Shown in pieces: positions 1 through 12,100 of a stretch of 64,000 nucleotides of DNA; the stretch's first letter is position 1; every line of letters starts with the position of its first letter. This DNA is from Symsagittifera roscoffensis (taxonomy: Eukaryota; Xenacoelomorpha; Acoela; Convolutidae), in assembly GCF_963678635.1 (NCBI RefSeq), contig NC_087062.1, positions 76,624,349-76,688,348 on the forward strand, written 5' to 3'. The position numbers and the translations under genes were made by a program. The notes below the pieces were generated by a model. The model was given only the letters and a program-made list of their open reading frames with translations, was not told the DNA's origin and made no database searches.

Positions 1-1477
1 AAAAAGATTTCAGTTTCACTCTCTGGTATCTTCGTATGAGTCCAGAAAAAAATTTCACTGAACAGTCGACTCTGAATTTCTCGCTTACGCTTCAAACTTG
101 AAAGATGTCAGAATCCAATTCAAAGGTTGAAAATGTACAGCTTTTGACAAACTCATCGAACAATGTCCTAAATTTCTGAAAAATTTTCACCTTGAGACAG
201 TGATATAGAGTTGAAATTACAACCGAAGTTTCAAAACTGCATTTGAAATGTCAAACTGAGCAAACCAAAAAGATCGCGCTATTTCAGTGGTCATTTTTTG
301 TTCCGACCATTGAAGGTAGGGAAGAACTTTTTATTCGGGTGGTTATAGTTTTTTTCACGCAAAATCAGCTACCATAAACAATCATCTAAAAGTGTTAAAA
401 CCATATCAAGAGTTGAATATCCATCTGAAATTTAATATAAAATCCCTATCAGTCGTGATTCAAACATTAAAAAATTTGCAAAACTTTCCCTGTGTCGAGA
501 AAAACCGTTTTGAAATTTTGATTTTTCGTCGAATTTCGAGCGAGTAGAGCGAGCAAAGCAGGCTTACCATAGCTTATTTATGCTTAATTTAGGCAGTAAA
601 AGCTTGATTTCACTCGAGTTAAATTTTTTTGGAGTGTTTTTGGCGCCATTTTGGGAATCAGAAGGTTAAAACAAAAAAATTCTGCAAGCTTCGAAATTTT
701 TTTAAACCATTTTAATGATGTTTTTGTTGTCCGATTTTCCTAATTTATTACGACTTTCGAATTATCTTTCCTAGTTTTTCGTCCAGATCTTTCTATCGCA
801 CCACGCAGAAAAAAAAACACTAATTTGAAAAAAAATTGTGGTATTTTTAAAGACATGGTTGGAACATTCTGTGCTATTTGCACAGTAACCGGTTACGCTT
901 GTTTGAAAAAAATCAAGCTCTCAATTCTCATTCTGCAGCGATCTGACATGCAATTTTTAATACAAAAAAAACGCAGAAAACGTGGACAAAAAAGGCAAAC
1001 GCGAAACTTCAAAGAATTATTTCAAAAAAGTTTCAGCAGTCAGAAATATTTCAAAAATTTAACACATTGTCTGATAAATTTGTTAAAAGCTACAGTGTTG
1101 ATTTGAATGATCCAAATAAAACGCATTAAACTTGAAATTAAGAATGCGTTTTCTCAAATTGGGTTGACTTTCGCTGAAAAATGAAGACTTTGTCCGGATA
1201 ATTCAAACCAGATCTGTAGAAGCATAGCATATAGCGTTTACTAAAAGGTTCATCTCTTTTCTTTCATAATATAGCTCCCTTATATAATTCAGATCAAATC
1301 TTTTGAATCAATTTTGCTCTTTTCAAATTTCGTGCAAACTTTGCCTTAAACTGAAACAAAAAAACTCGAATTTCATTGCATACGAAAAACCATCAATGGC
1401 GGTATATTGCAATATTAATCATGAGATAGACGAATATGATATTGAATTCTTTGGCTCAGATTACGTAGAAGAAGACT
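1..1477. other. AT-rich stretch, no gene recognised
   Basis: Low-GC sequence with short homopolymer runs. The longest open frame (825-1106, plus) is Lys/Phe-rich, has no recognisable domain and no splice context, and I regard it as chance. A short piece near 860-890 resembles sequence near 25850-25890, so some of it may be dispersed repeat. Confidence 0.5.
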
Positions 1478-1961
1478 AGTAGACCGAAATACGTATCGTA
1501 TAATAGTTTTTCAGAAGAGGCACCCTTCTGGGTGGTGAACGGGTCGGTCTTCTGTGTGACAGGGTTGAATTCCTGGGTTGGGTTTGACTAATTCCTTCTG
1601 AATTCTGGGGTTGTCAAAAGGACAATTGGTCCAAAATACGAAGCATATTTCTCTATTTGTACAACAATACCCATATTTTAAATGAGAAAGGCAGCTTAAA
1701 AAGACACAATATAGATAAAAGATAGGTATCGGAGATGTTTCTCTGATGTCTACATCTTTCGAAAACGAAACTGATCTTTTTATTTATATAGCAATTCGGG
1801 ATCGACAGAATTATTTTCGATCTTTTTCGCTCCATCTAGTCAGAGTTTCAAATTTTTTTTCTTCACTTTCGAAGAAAAAATTCGAAACAGTGACTTGATG
1901 GAGCGAAAACGATCGAAAATAATTCTGTCGATTTTTTATACAATACGTATTTCGGTCTACT
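1478..1961. repeat. Foldback (inverted repeat) element
   Basis: The outer arms 1478-1496 and 1943-1961 are perfect reverse complements (19 bp, AGTAGACCGAAATACGTAT). Inner arms of 36 bp at 1801-1836 and 1897-1932 match with one mismatch. Two nested sets of arms suggest a foldback or MITE-like element rather than a chance hairpin. No target duplication or coding capacity is visible. Confidence 0.6.
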
Positions 1962-2564
1962 AATCTTAGTTTTTATTAAGGCGCTATTAAATATTAATAT
2001 TGATTGTTGAGCGAACACCGGAAAAACGTGTTTTTTTGCCAAATTCATCCAAATAATGCCCAAAAATGAAAAGTTAAATGTGTTTTGTCCGGATAATTTA
2101 AATCAGCACTGCATAAAAGAATCAATTGATTCATATACGAGCGCGTTATATGAAAGCCTCAATAACCGAAATAAAAACGGATCTCGAAAAGAAAGAAAAC
2201 AAATTATGAATCTAAGTAGAGATACATATTTTGAAAGATTGCGTAATTAATCAAAATTTACCGATGTTACATGGCAATCTTAAACGTACTGCCTTCTTAT
2301 TCAAAAATTTTGTTAGACTTGAAGTTACCGAAAATGACTTGAAAGCCTGGTATGTGAACAGGAATCAAATAATTGCTGTATAGCGAAAATTATTATTTCG
2401 AGATTCAAATCTTTTTGATTAATCTAGGCGACTGCGAATGTATACACTATAACTTTTAAAAATGTTTTTTCGCATATTCTACTTGTTGATGATAACCGCA
2501 GGCCCTGCAAACATGAATTGGCAGATCCTCACAAATAGGTCGCGAGGTAATCTCTCATTTTAGC

Positions 2565-3582
2565 ATTACAGTTTCCCTCAACAGATCCGAACAGCGAACA
2601 ATTGAGCCCGAATTATCGCAGTAAACTTCAGACCCTATAATTATCGCTTTATAATTACATTCAATTATTGCAGAACAAATTTCAAAAAGAAAAGCACGTT
2701 AACCACGTTGATACCTCTGATATCTTTAATTATGTAAAGTGATCATTACAAAATTGCGTTCTAACAGACAATAAAAATTTTCCGTTCTTTTGTCATACTT
2801 ACAGTTCAAACTTATGGGTTAAACGAAGGGACAGCGGTAAAAGAAAATTTGCTTATGAGGATAGAAAATTTGCGGAGTTTATGTTAACCGCTCTCGCCAC
2901 CTGATTTTTCACTAATTCTTGTCATAATGATATTTCACGAGATTTCTACAAATATTTCGCTAGGTTGTCAAACTAACATTACAGTTTCCCTCATTAAATC
3001 AAAGAACATTTACGGAACAACTTCAATACCCAGGGGCGGATTTAGGGGGGGGGGGGGGGGGCGAAAGCTCCCCCTCCCCCTCAGGGATTCGAACCCCTGC
3101 CGACCAAAAGGGTCCTTCCTTTGTCCTACTTCGAGATATCTATATTTGGTGACGGACCTTAAATTTTTTCGAAAAACGCTTTCGGTGCAAAAACATACTA
3201 TTTTTGAGGAAAGGGGGCCTCCCATACTAAAATTTAAAGATCTAAACAGAACAATAGAGCCTGAATTATCGTATCGCAGTAAACTTAAGATCCTATAATT
3301 ATCGCTTTATATTTACATTCAATCATTGTAAAACAAATTTCAAGACGAAAAGCACGTTAACCACGTTGATACCTCTGATATCTTCAAAAGTGATCATTAC
3401 AAAGTTGCGTTCTGACAGACAAAAAAACTTCCATTCTTTTGTCATACTTACAAGTTAAATTACAGGCTAAATGAAATGACAGATGTAAAAGAAAATTTAC
3501 TTAAGAAGAAAGAAAAATTTCGGAGCAAACGTTATTTGCTCTAGCCACCTGACTTATCACTAATTAATGTCCTAATGTTATA
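2565..3582. repeat. Diverged direct duplication, second copy interrupted
   Basis: About 370 bp at 2565-2935 recurs at 2979-3582 with moderate divergence. Shared blocks include CATTACAGTTTCCCTCA at the start and AAGCACGTTAACCACGTTG in the middle. The second copy is longer because a GC-rich insert begins at 3031. The order shows that duplication preceded the insertion. Confidence 0.7.
3031..3236 (+). mobile_element. GC-rich MITE-like insert starting CAGGGGCGG
   Basis: It starts CAGGGGCGGATTTAG followed by a G homopolymer (about 14-16 G) and then C-rich sequence. It interrupts one copy of a local direct duplication, which marks it as an insertion. Related pieces lie at 4201-4330 and 5150-5489; the last ends CTAGATCGGCCCTTG, approximately the reverse complement of this start, so the family probably has terminal inverted repeats of hAT type. 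The right boundary here is not certain. Confidence 0.45.
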
Positions 3583-4716
3583 TACAACTTGATGAAACGT
3601 GGCCTAACGAAAAAGATCGGTCGATTTAAAAAAAAACTTTAATTTGCATATCTTTCGGAGCTATTTCTATCATAACGATCATCGATTTAAACAACTGACA
3701 TACACGATGTTCTCCATTTTGGAAATCAGAAAGATGGCTCAATTGGCTTTCTGCAACTCCAACATGTAAGTTTAACTAGAACTCTGTAACTGCAACTAAA
3801 AGCTGATAATTGCAACTAGATCTCTAATTATATTCTGACCGATATAAAATGCACATAATTATACACCATTTTTAGCTGTATGCATCATTATTATATACCA
3901 AAGATTTCCTTTTAGCTATAGATCACAATTCTCAAATCACTTTCTAAGAACAAGTTAGTTTCGAAATTAAGCGGAAAAAGAACGTCGACTATGGCGAAGA
4001 ACGATCAAGACCCTTTTCCCAAGTTGGATATATTATTAAAAAATTTCTCTATAATTTGTGTTTAAAATAATGCCCGAGAAATTTAAGGTTTGTTTTTTTT
4101 TGCTCCGACTTTCAAAGAAAGTGAGGAAAACACATGCCTGTGGAGTGTGGTTTTTTTTAAAAATTCAGACTGATTGTAGAAAAGTCGACAGCGTATGAGA
4201 GGGGTGGATTTAGGTGAGAGAGAGGGGGGGGGGGTTGTTGGGAGCCTCCCTAGGTATTCCACGCCTTAAAATTTCTCTAAGGGCGCTGAAAAAACGCGAT
4301 CTTTAGACATTGCGTTGTATGCCGACAGTTCAAAAAAATGGCAAATTTAGATGGTTCGAAAAATAAGATAGGTTATACTTTAAAATGATTGGCATTTCAA
4401 AAAAAATTAGATTAGATCGATCAAAGTTTTGGTCAAAACCAATTTTATTTCCATATTTCATTTTCATATTTCATTCAAATTCAGCCAATTAATCTATTAT
4501 TAGCAAGATTATTTTCGAGATCAAGTTCAATTTTGGAGAAATCTAATCACTTTTGGTTAATTATTTGAATCAAGCCGATCGGATTAGTTTTCAAGTTCAT
4601 GTCAAAGTGTAGAAAATCGGCAAGATCATTTCTGTTCAAATCTAAACCGCATTTAGCAGCTTGCATGTTATTTCGTTTTGCTTCGCAAAAACTTTCGCAA
4701 TTAAAGCTTTGATGTT

Positions 4717-5145
4717 TATAGTAAGTTTTCTATTTTATTTCGCTAAAGTTTCTTTATGATCGTAGTTTATTTATGCTATGGTTCTGAATTGGTTAAATTG
4801 TAGTGTGGTTATCTAGTTCTGGGGTTATATGAGAAGGGGTTAAAAAAAGGGGTTTAAAAACGCGGGGTGATAAGCTTGGGAACCGCTTGGCCGGTCAATT
4901 CTCTTGTTTCGATGTTCGATCTTCAGTATTCGTTTCACAAATCCTTTATAAGTTGACAACGCTCTAGCAGTAAATGATACGCGCCTCAAACAATAATCGT
5001 TTTTAATTTTATTCTAATTTTTCTAAAAAAACACCATGCCGAAACTAACACGAAACTGAACTGCAACGTTGAGTTGCATCATACAGCATAAATAAACTAC
5101 GATCATAAAGAAACTTTAGCGAAATAAAATAGAAAACTTACTATA
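4717..5145. mobile_element. Short element with 61-bp perfect terminal inverted repeats
   Basis: The arms 4717-4777 and 5085-5145 are perfect 61-bp reverse complements (TATAGTAAGTTTTC... against its complement) enclosing about 307 bp of non-coding AT-rich DNA. A perfect arm this long in otherwise diverged surroundings suggests a young non-autonomous DNA element. The ends begin TATAG, compatible with TA target duplication as in Tc1/mariner MITEs, but the superfamily is inferred only. Confidence 0.6.
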
Positions 5146-5149
5146 AATA

Positions 5150-5489
5150 AAATAAGTGCTACTAAGGACGCCCCTCCTTCTCAGGGATTCGACTCCTTCG
5201 CCAAACAAAGGGTCCCCCTTTGATGTTTTTTATGACATCTATTTTAGGCCGACCAACCCTAAAAAGTTTCCAAAAGGCGCCTTCGACGCCAATAAATACT
5301 GAAATTGAACGGAAGCGCACGCCAAAAAACGCATTTTCCATTGGTCAACATTTTCCAAAAAGTGCCCAAAAACGGGTCAAAATAGTGTCGACAATCAATT
5401 TAGTCAAACTAAAAAAAAGATCGACGAAACTTTCGAATTTTTTTTTGGAAAATCCGCCCCGTCGAGAAAATCCTAGATCGGCCCTTGGT
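5150..5489. mobile_element. Fragment of the CAGGGGCGG repeat family
   Basis: It shares the block CTCAGGGATTCGA..CC..GCC..AAAGGGTCC with 3080-3115 and ends CTAGATCGGCCCTTG at 5489, an inverted version of the family start. It is non-coding; the open frames on both strands have no domain. It probably represents the 3' half of the family seen at 3031. Confidence 0.45.
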
Positions 5490-6125
5490 ATGAGAATCAA
5501 TTCCGAAATCATTGGATTGTCCAGCATGTATGCTTGCACTAGAAATAGCATCCTTGATAGCTCCATGACACGAATTATTTATTTACTGGCAAATTATTCG
5601 ATTTCATTATCGTTCCATATTGAATTAGGGCCAAATATAATTGGTCATAATAATTCTTCTCAAATTTAAGCTCTTGCATTTGATATTGGCAGTACAAAAT
5701 TTAGTTTATCAAAAAAAATTGCAGCAGAAATATTCGAGACTAGTTAAGGCGCAGTCTTGTTCGTTTTTGTTGGGATTCGTCGTTAAACGACCCCAAAACT
5801 TATTGCAAACTATATTCCTAAGTTAACAAACGGTTCCATAACATATAGCTGCGAGCCAAAACAAGGGTTTAGAAGTTACCTGCTCTAACACCCCCAAAAG
5901 AATAAAAGCTAAGAATCATCGAAAACAACCTACCTTTTGATGGATAATAAATTGATTTAAAAAACCTTATTTTTATGACTGAACTTAGGTTCAAGTAATT
6001 TAAAAAAATTACATAACTATGTTGGTGATGAGAAAAATATCCTTCTATTTCACTTAAGTAAATTTCAAGTTGAGTGTAGTCTACTATTCTAGGTAACCTC
6101 CAGCAATGCTACTGGAAGGATTGAA
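5490..6125. other. No feature recognised; downstream of the host gene
   Basis: AT-rich sequence lying 3' of the last recognised exon of the minus-strand gene. I see no convincing exon, RNA gene or polyadenylation signal that I would rely on. Confidence 0.4.
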
Positions 6126-9100
6126 CTACCAGTTTGGTATCGCAGATATGGAACTATGGGTTTGGGAGACGGTGATCTTAAAATTTGTCTGCATCAAATT
6201 TAAATTCAATTCAACAAACCCGTCACACAAATGAATGACAATGAACATCATGACCAACGCAAGTTGTTCATTAAATTCAGGAACACTTAGAAAGTCCAGA
6301 CCTGATTTGTAGGAGCTGAGCCCGGCGAAATCGATGAGGGAGAAGGCCACGACGACAAAGCGCATACTGTCGTCAATGGTGAGATGGCTGATCCTGGAAG
6401 GATAAACTTCCAGAGCCTCGGCCAGTTTCTGAGTCACTGCGTGGTTGTAGGTCGCCTGGAACCCGTTCTTGCCCTAAAACCATAGCCAAAGGAATTTAGA
6501 ATTTCAAAAAAAAATATGGACTTAGAGCTCTTTGAACTTCATGATGATTTATAAATTATAAAATTTGCATAATTTGACACAACTGGATTAACGTTAAATT
6601 TTTATTCCGCTGGGAAATCTGAAAACTTTTACACGAAACTAAAGTCGATCACGTTTTTTGTGACATTTCCATTTTCGCTGTTCGATAGTGAGTTTGCCTT
6701 CCTTCTAACAAAGGAAATGCACGGAACTTAAAAGAAACCGCGAAACGCGAAAAATCGAATTTGAGCGTGAACAAATCTTAAGACTTTTCCTGAAAAAAAT
6801 CACAAGGACCATAATACGTTCATCGACTCATTGAAAAAAAAAGATTACGTCTCAAATCGCTTAAAAATGAAAAAATTCCCAAATGATAGAAATGGCTTGG
6901 ATATACTTAACAATTGCCCTCCCTTTGGTGCCTACTTAAGAATTGCCACCCCTATTTAAAAAAAGCAATAAATTAGCGCTAGAGCTTTGTATTGAGACTT
7001 CTAATTTTGCTGCAATCTGATTGGTCGAAAATGCGTTATATTAATCTACTTAACAATTGCCCCCTTTCTTAAAAGGGGGATAATTGTTAAGTAGATCCAA
7101 TGGCTTTTTCGTGAACCATGTGGGACATGGATGTCAAACTGTCAATTCAAATGTTGATTGTCATTTTATCATGAAAAAATTGCAGAATTTATTATCAAAA
7201 GCGAAAAGAATAAGCTTGCTGTTACTGATAAGCTTCGTGTGGTCAATTTTTCTGACAAAATTGTCGCTTAACATTTGTTTGGAAGCGATTAATTCTAAAT
7301 CTTGTTCACATGTTTTCGTTCGACAGACCTAGAATCTGATAGAAAACGTTTAAACTACCATGAACACTTGAAATTTATGCCATTTGGGAAAAGTTAAATG
7401 TTTATGCCATTTGGGAATTATGCCATTTGAGAAGTTACCAAAAAAACATATAAACCTATATGAATTCATAAATAAATTAATAAGTATGGATGCACATCTG
7501 TAGATATTAGAGCATTTGGGCAAAACCACGGTCAAATGGGAAGAAAAAGATCATGCATGTGTACATAATCAAACGTAAGAAATCGCTATTCGATTCCTTT
7601 TATTCCTTGACATTTTCACGTTCAATAATCAGATTCAAGGAAAATGAACCGTTCTTCTGCGAACTATAGTAATTGGTTACGTTTTTGGTTTGATTCAAAC
7701 AGAAATGGATTTTCATCCCAAATTTACTTCGCAATAAATCGTGAATTAGAATAGTTTTGCAAGACAAATCATAACATTTAGGCAAAGCGCACCAGAGAAA
7801 ATTTTTTTTTGAAACAACGCTCACCTTTATGGTTATGTTTCGACTTACTAGAGAGCGCTTTAAAGCTCATTAATCGAACTAAAACAACCCCTATAAAAAC
7901 CTGCATGGGATTCATAAACTGGGCCAAATTGCATCATCAAAAGTATTGTTATTTTAACATCTCTCTAACCATAGGTGCTTACGATGTACAACTTTCAATT
8001 GCGTTAACCTTTATTTCACACGCAAAAACTGTCATTTCAGACATATATACTTTACGAAGTTGATGAGACGGTAAAAAAACAAAATTCTCACCATCTCCAA
8101 GTCTGAAACGTGTTTGCTGCAAATCGGAGAGTCAACCTCTTTGCCCTCCTTGTTTCGCTTTTTTGTGATCGATATGCAAATTTTGTGATGATATGAAGTC
8201 CCATCTGGCCCGTCTGCCATGTCGTCGGTTCCATTCGATTGTTTGTTGGCCAGTAGCACGTAGTAGTTGATATGATCTGATTTGAAACAGTGAGATATGT
8301 CGAAGGCGTCCAGCATGGCTTGTTTGTTAGACACGTCTAAAAAGTTTGTCCTGGAGTCTATATCCCGGCTGTTGGTGTCCACTTGGCCCTCCTCGTGTTT
8401 GTAGCCATACTCCGACATCCACATTGGAGTCATAAATCTTAACAAAAATTCTCATCATCTCTGTTCAGAAGATATGCAATGCAAGCTTAACTAGTGAAAA
8501 TTCATTGGTGACCCTGAAGTCAATTTTATGCAGTACATTTGTAATAGATAAGCAACAGCTAAATATTGCATCAATAAAGTTTGTGAATAACTCGAGATAC
8601 GCAGTGTCGAGATGCAATGTAGGCTGTTGCTTATCTGGCATAAAAACACGTTTAAAAAAATCGAACAATACACATTTGAACATTTTTTCTAGCTGACGCG
8701 CAATTTTTTGTTTTCTAATTTGCTTTGGTTCCAGGAAATATATTGCACTAGTGTTTCAATTTGATTATTTGAAAAACGGGTGCAATATTTGAAACCAGGG
8801 ATGTAAAAAAATATATTGTATTTAAATATATTGACAATAAATACATTTAAATAATTTATTTTCCAGTTCTTGTTTGAATTGCAAAGCAGGTTTCCAACAT
8901 AACTCGGCCAATAATTGAAGCTTGGCTTGGCTTGGCTAATTGACAATTCAATTGTCAGAATGCAAGCGACGCACGATTAATCCATTCGAGTTAAGCTAGC
9001 TCAACTCGAATGGATTAATCGTGCGTCGCTTGCATTCTGATTGGCCACGATCGTTTTGAATAGACTGTAATAGACTATTATTACACGCGAATGAACTTGA

Positions 9101-12100
9101 TGAACTCATTTCTGATTGGCCACGATCGTTTTGAATAGACTGTAATAGACTATTATTACACGCGAATGAACTTGATGAACTAATTTCTGATTGGCCACGA
9201 TCGTTTTGAATAGACTGTAATAGACTATTATTACACGCGAATGAATTTGAACTCATTTCTGATAGGCCACGATTGTTTTGGCCAAACTAGAGTCTACTAC
9301 ACGCATATAAAGTTGTTTTACACTTGTGAAAACCTCAACATTTTGAAGTTATAGTCATACTTAAATTCTGTTCTATCGATAAAAAAAACTGAAATTTGGT
9401 GAAGTTATCTTTTGAAAAGCACTGATCACGAATTTCATACTCAATATAGCACTTATATTTTATCAATGAAACAGAATTGACTGAGACTATAACTTCAAGA
9501 ACATCTCGTTTCGGCTTTTTTGCACTTCGTTTTCTCGATAATTATGGCACCTCACAAGAAACGCGACGTGGCTTTGCATTATTTCAAACCTCTTACTGGA
9601 CCTGATTCGTTATGGGAATGCAAGAAATGTGGGTTCAAACGGAAGCAGACCAAGAACAACGGCTATGAAAATCTCTTCAGCCACGTTCTGCAAAAACATA
9701 AGAATTATCAAGAAGAAATGAATAGATCAAACCCTGCTGTAGAATTTGAGGTATCCGAAAAAGCAAAAAACATCTACGGATGGCTGGATTGAGTGATTAT
9801 GAAGAATTTTTTCTGAATTTTTTCTCCCCGTCAGGAAACATTTCAAGGCTGTTCAAAAATTAATGGGGGGGGGGGGAATTAACGGCCATTAATGGATGGC
9901 CATTAATGGATTTTTTAATGTTCAAAATGGCATTAATGGATTTTTTAATGCTCAAAATGGCATTAATGGATTTTTAATTCAAAAAATTAAAGGCCATTTC
10001 CGTTATTTCAGAGAAAGATGTTTTGTTCGGTGGAAATTTTTTCGAACTGTTGCAATCAATTAATTGTAATTGGAAAACACTTTCAGCAATATTTAAGACG
10101 ATCTTGAAAAAATATGGAGTCAGCCCCATGAGAAAAAGGAGTAAGTGCCTTCCGCATTTTAATTGCTGCTTATTATGTATGCAAGCAATTGGAAAATTTT
10201 AACGGCAAGTAGATAGACTGCTTCGAGGGCTATTGCGTTAAATACAAATTGGGCAAGCCATGAAACATTTAAATATATTTTTATATTTATTTTTCTCCTC
10301 AAAAATATGAATATATTTATTTTTTTTGAAAAAATATATTTAAATATATTTTTTACATCCCTGTTTGAAACACTAATGCAATATTTAAATATTGCACAAG
10401 TGTTTCAAATATTGCACTAGTTTTTCAAAGATGGCACGGAAAAAATACTGAACACGTGTTTTATCGATTAGACAAAGAACCGTTTTGAAAAACTAGCTTT
10501 GTTCATTGAGTTTAGGTTGAGAACCGATTGAGCAAAAAATGACAGATTTCTCATGTAGATCTTAGATTGAAACGGTGTCCTATAATTTGAAACCATTCAA
10601 CTTATCACAGCTCATTTATATAACTAGTCATTGGACTTTAAATTTTAAAGCCAAAATAATATAAGTTAAAACCAAAACATATAACTTCCTATTTTATAAC
10701 CTAACAGATCGCATCAGTCGTGCAAACGCGTTGCGAGCTAGCAAACAGAGGGTAGGACTCTATAAGAAATGTCGGTTATTTTCGGTTACTCTATAGAGTA
10801 GGTTATTGCTCGCTGCCAAACCGGCCCACTGATGCGATTAAGTCGAGGGTCGCTTGCATATACATATTTACATAGCTGAGGTATTAAATGGTATGGAGTG
10901 AAACTTTACGAGAGTTAGTTGTTTGTGTTAAGAAGCTGCGACCGATTATAACACTATCACTTGAATTTATCATGTCATTGTCAATTAAGAGTATGCTATA
11001 AAATCGGTGGAAAAAGTTAGAGTAAGGATGCATAAATAGATTGAGTGTCCCATGCCCCATCTATTCCAAAACCAGAACACTGTCGGTTTAAAATTTGCGC
11101 AACCATTTCGATAACATAAAGTTTCTCCCATACAAAGTCGAAAACAAATGAAAAATGTGGAAAAACCACGTCTTTCTAAATTCTCGTAAGTCTCTGGAGA
11201 AATTCACAAAAGACTAAATGCCACAAAACATATAATTAAATTAGCAACAGAAAGAAACTTATGAAGAGGAAACAAAACCAACGATCTTTGAGAAGCCACA
11301 AGTGGAGCCGAAACAAAAATAATTTAATTTAAAAATTTACATTTTTCAAGTTCCCCATCAAACTATTTCGAACAGCCCTCGCACTTTTAACTACAATGAA
11401 AAATGCTTGAAGAACAAATTAGATCTGTGATCAGGCAACTAAGCAGAAACGAGTTGAGCCGAAAAAAATGAATAAATAAACTAAAATTTCAAGACCCCGC
11501 TGAAACTACATTGAACAACACTTGCTTTTGCAAAAACGAAAAGTTGCTTGCAGCACAAGCAAAATCCGTGATGTGGCAATGAAGCCGACAATCTTAGAGC
11601 AGGCACCACTTGAGCAAAACAAAACATTTGTTTTCATTTTTAAAAACTGAAATTTTTCAAGTCCCCCTGAAAATACATTGAGCAACAATAGCATTTGCAG
11701 CTACAATGAAAATTGACACCGCAAAAGCATAATATATGGCAAGGCAACTAAGCCGTCAAAATTTATGAAGACCAACGAAAATCAGAAAATTCAATTTTCA
11801 CCGGAAACAAATTCCAATTGTCTCAAAGATATTATCGGGCTTGATTTTTTTAACTTTCGAAAGCGTGTTGTTAGTTTGGCGGCGTCCCATGGTGCTTTCG
11901 AAAACAGGATTGCAAAATGTTTTGATCAAGAACTTATCCACCTGGTATCAATGGTAGCTAAGTCAAAATTTCTACCAAAAGTACAATCACCATACAATGA
12001 TCTTTGCTTATTGTCAAAGTTCAGAATAGTACACAATCACTCTCCTGAATTCCTTGCCACTCGTTTGTTCTATTTGACGATGAATTCAGTGTTAAAGCAG

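Larger units (their letters stand above)
8796..10363 (+). mobile_element. Non-autonomous hAT transposon with 8-bp target duplication
   Basis: The left end CAGGGATGTAAAAAAATATATT at 8796 is mirrored by AATATATTTTTTACATCCCTG ending at 10363. The flanking 8-mers TTTGAAAC at 8788-8795 and 10364-10371 are identical. A CAGGG-type end with an 8-bp duplication is diagnostic of the hAT superfamily. At 1568 bp it has no transposase catalytic (RNase H-like) region, so it is non-autonomous. Inside are a large palindrome (8956-9039), 75-bp tandem repeats (9035-9270), a BED-finger frame (9544-9792), a G run, and about three copies of a 33-bp repeat (around 9868-9985, CATTAATGGATTTTTTAATG). It lies in intron 2 of the host gene. 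Confidence 0.85.

Noticed and set aside
3075-3105. B-box-like GGTTCGAATCC (minus) suggesting a tRNA gene
   Set aside because: No acceptor, D or anticodon arm can be folded around it, and the flanks are G/C homopolymers. It belongs to the CAGGGGCGG repeat.
9035-9270. Regular 75-bp repeats considered as a CRISPR array
   Set aside because: The repeats are contiguous without unique spacers, and they lie inside a eukaryotic hAT transposon.
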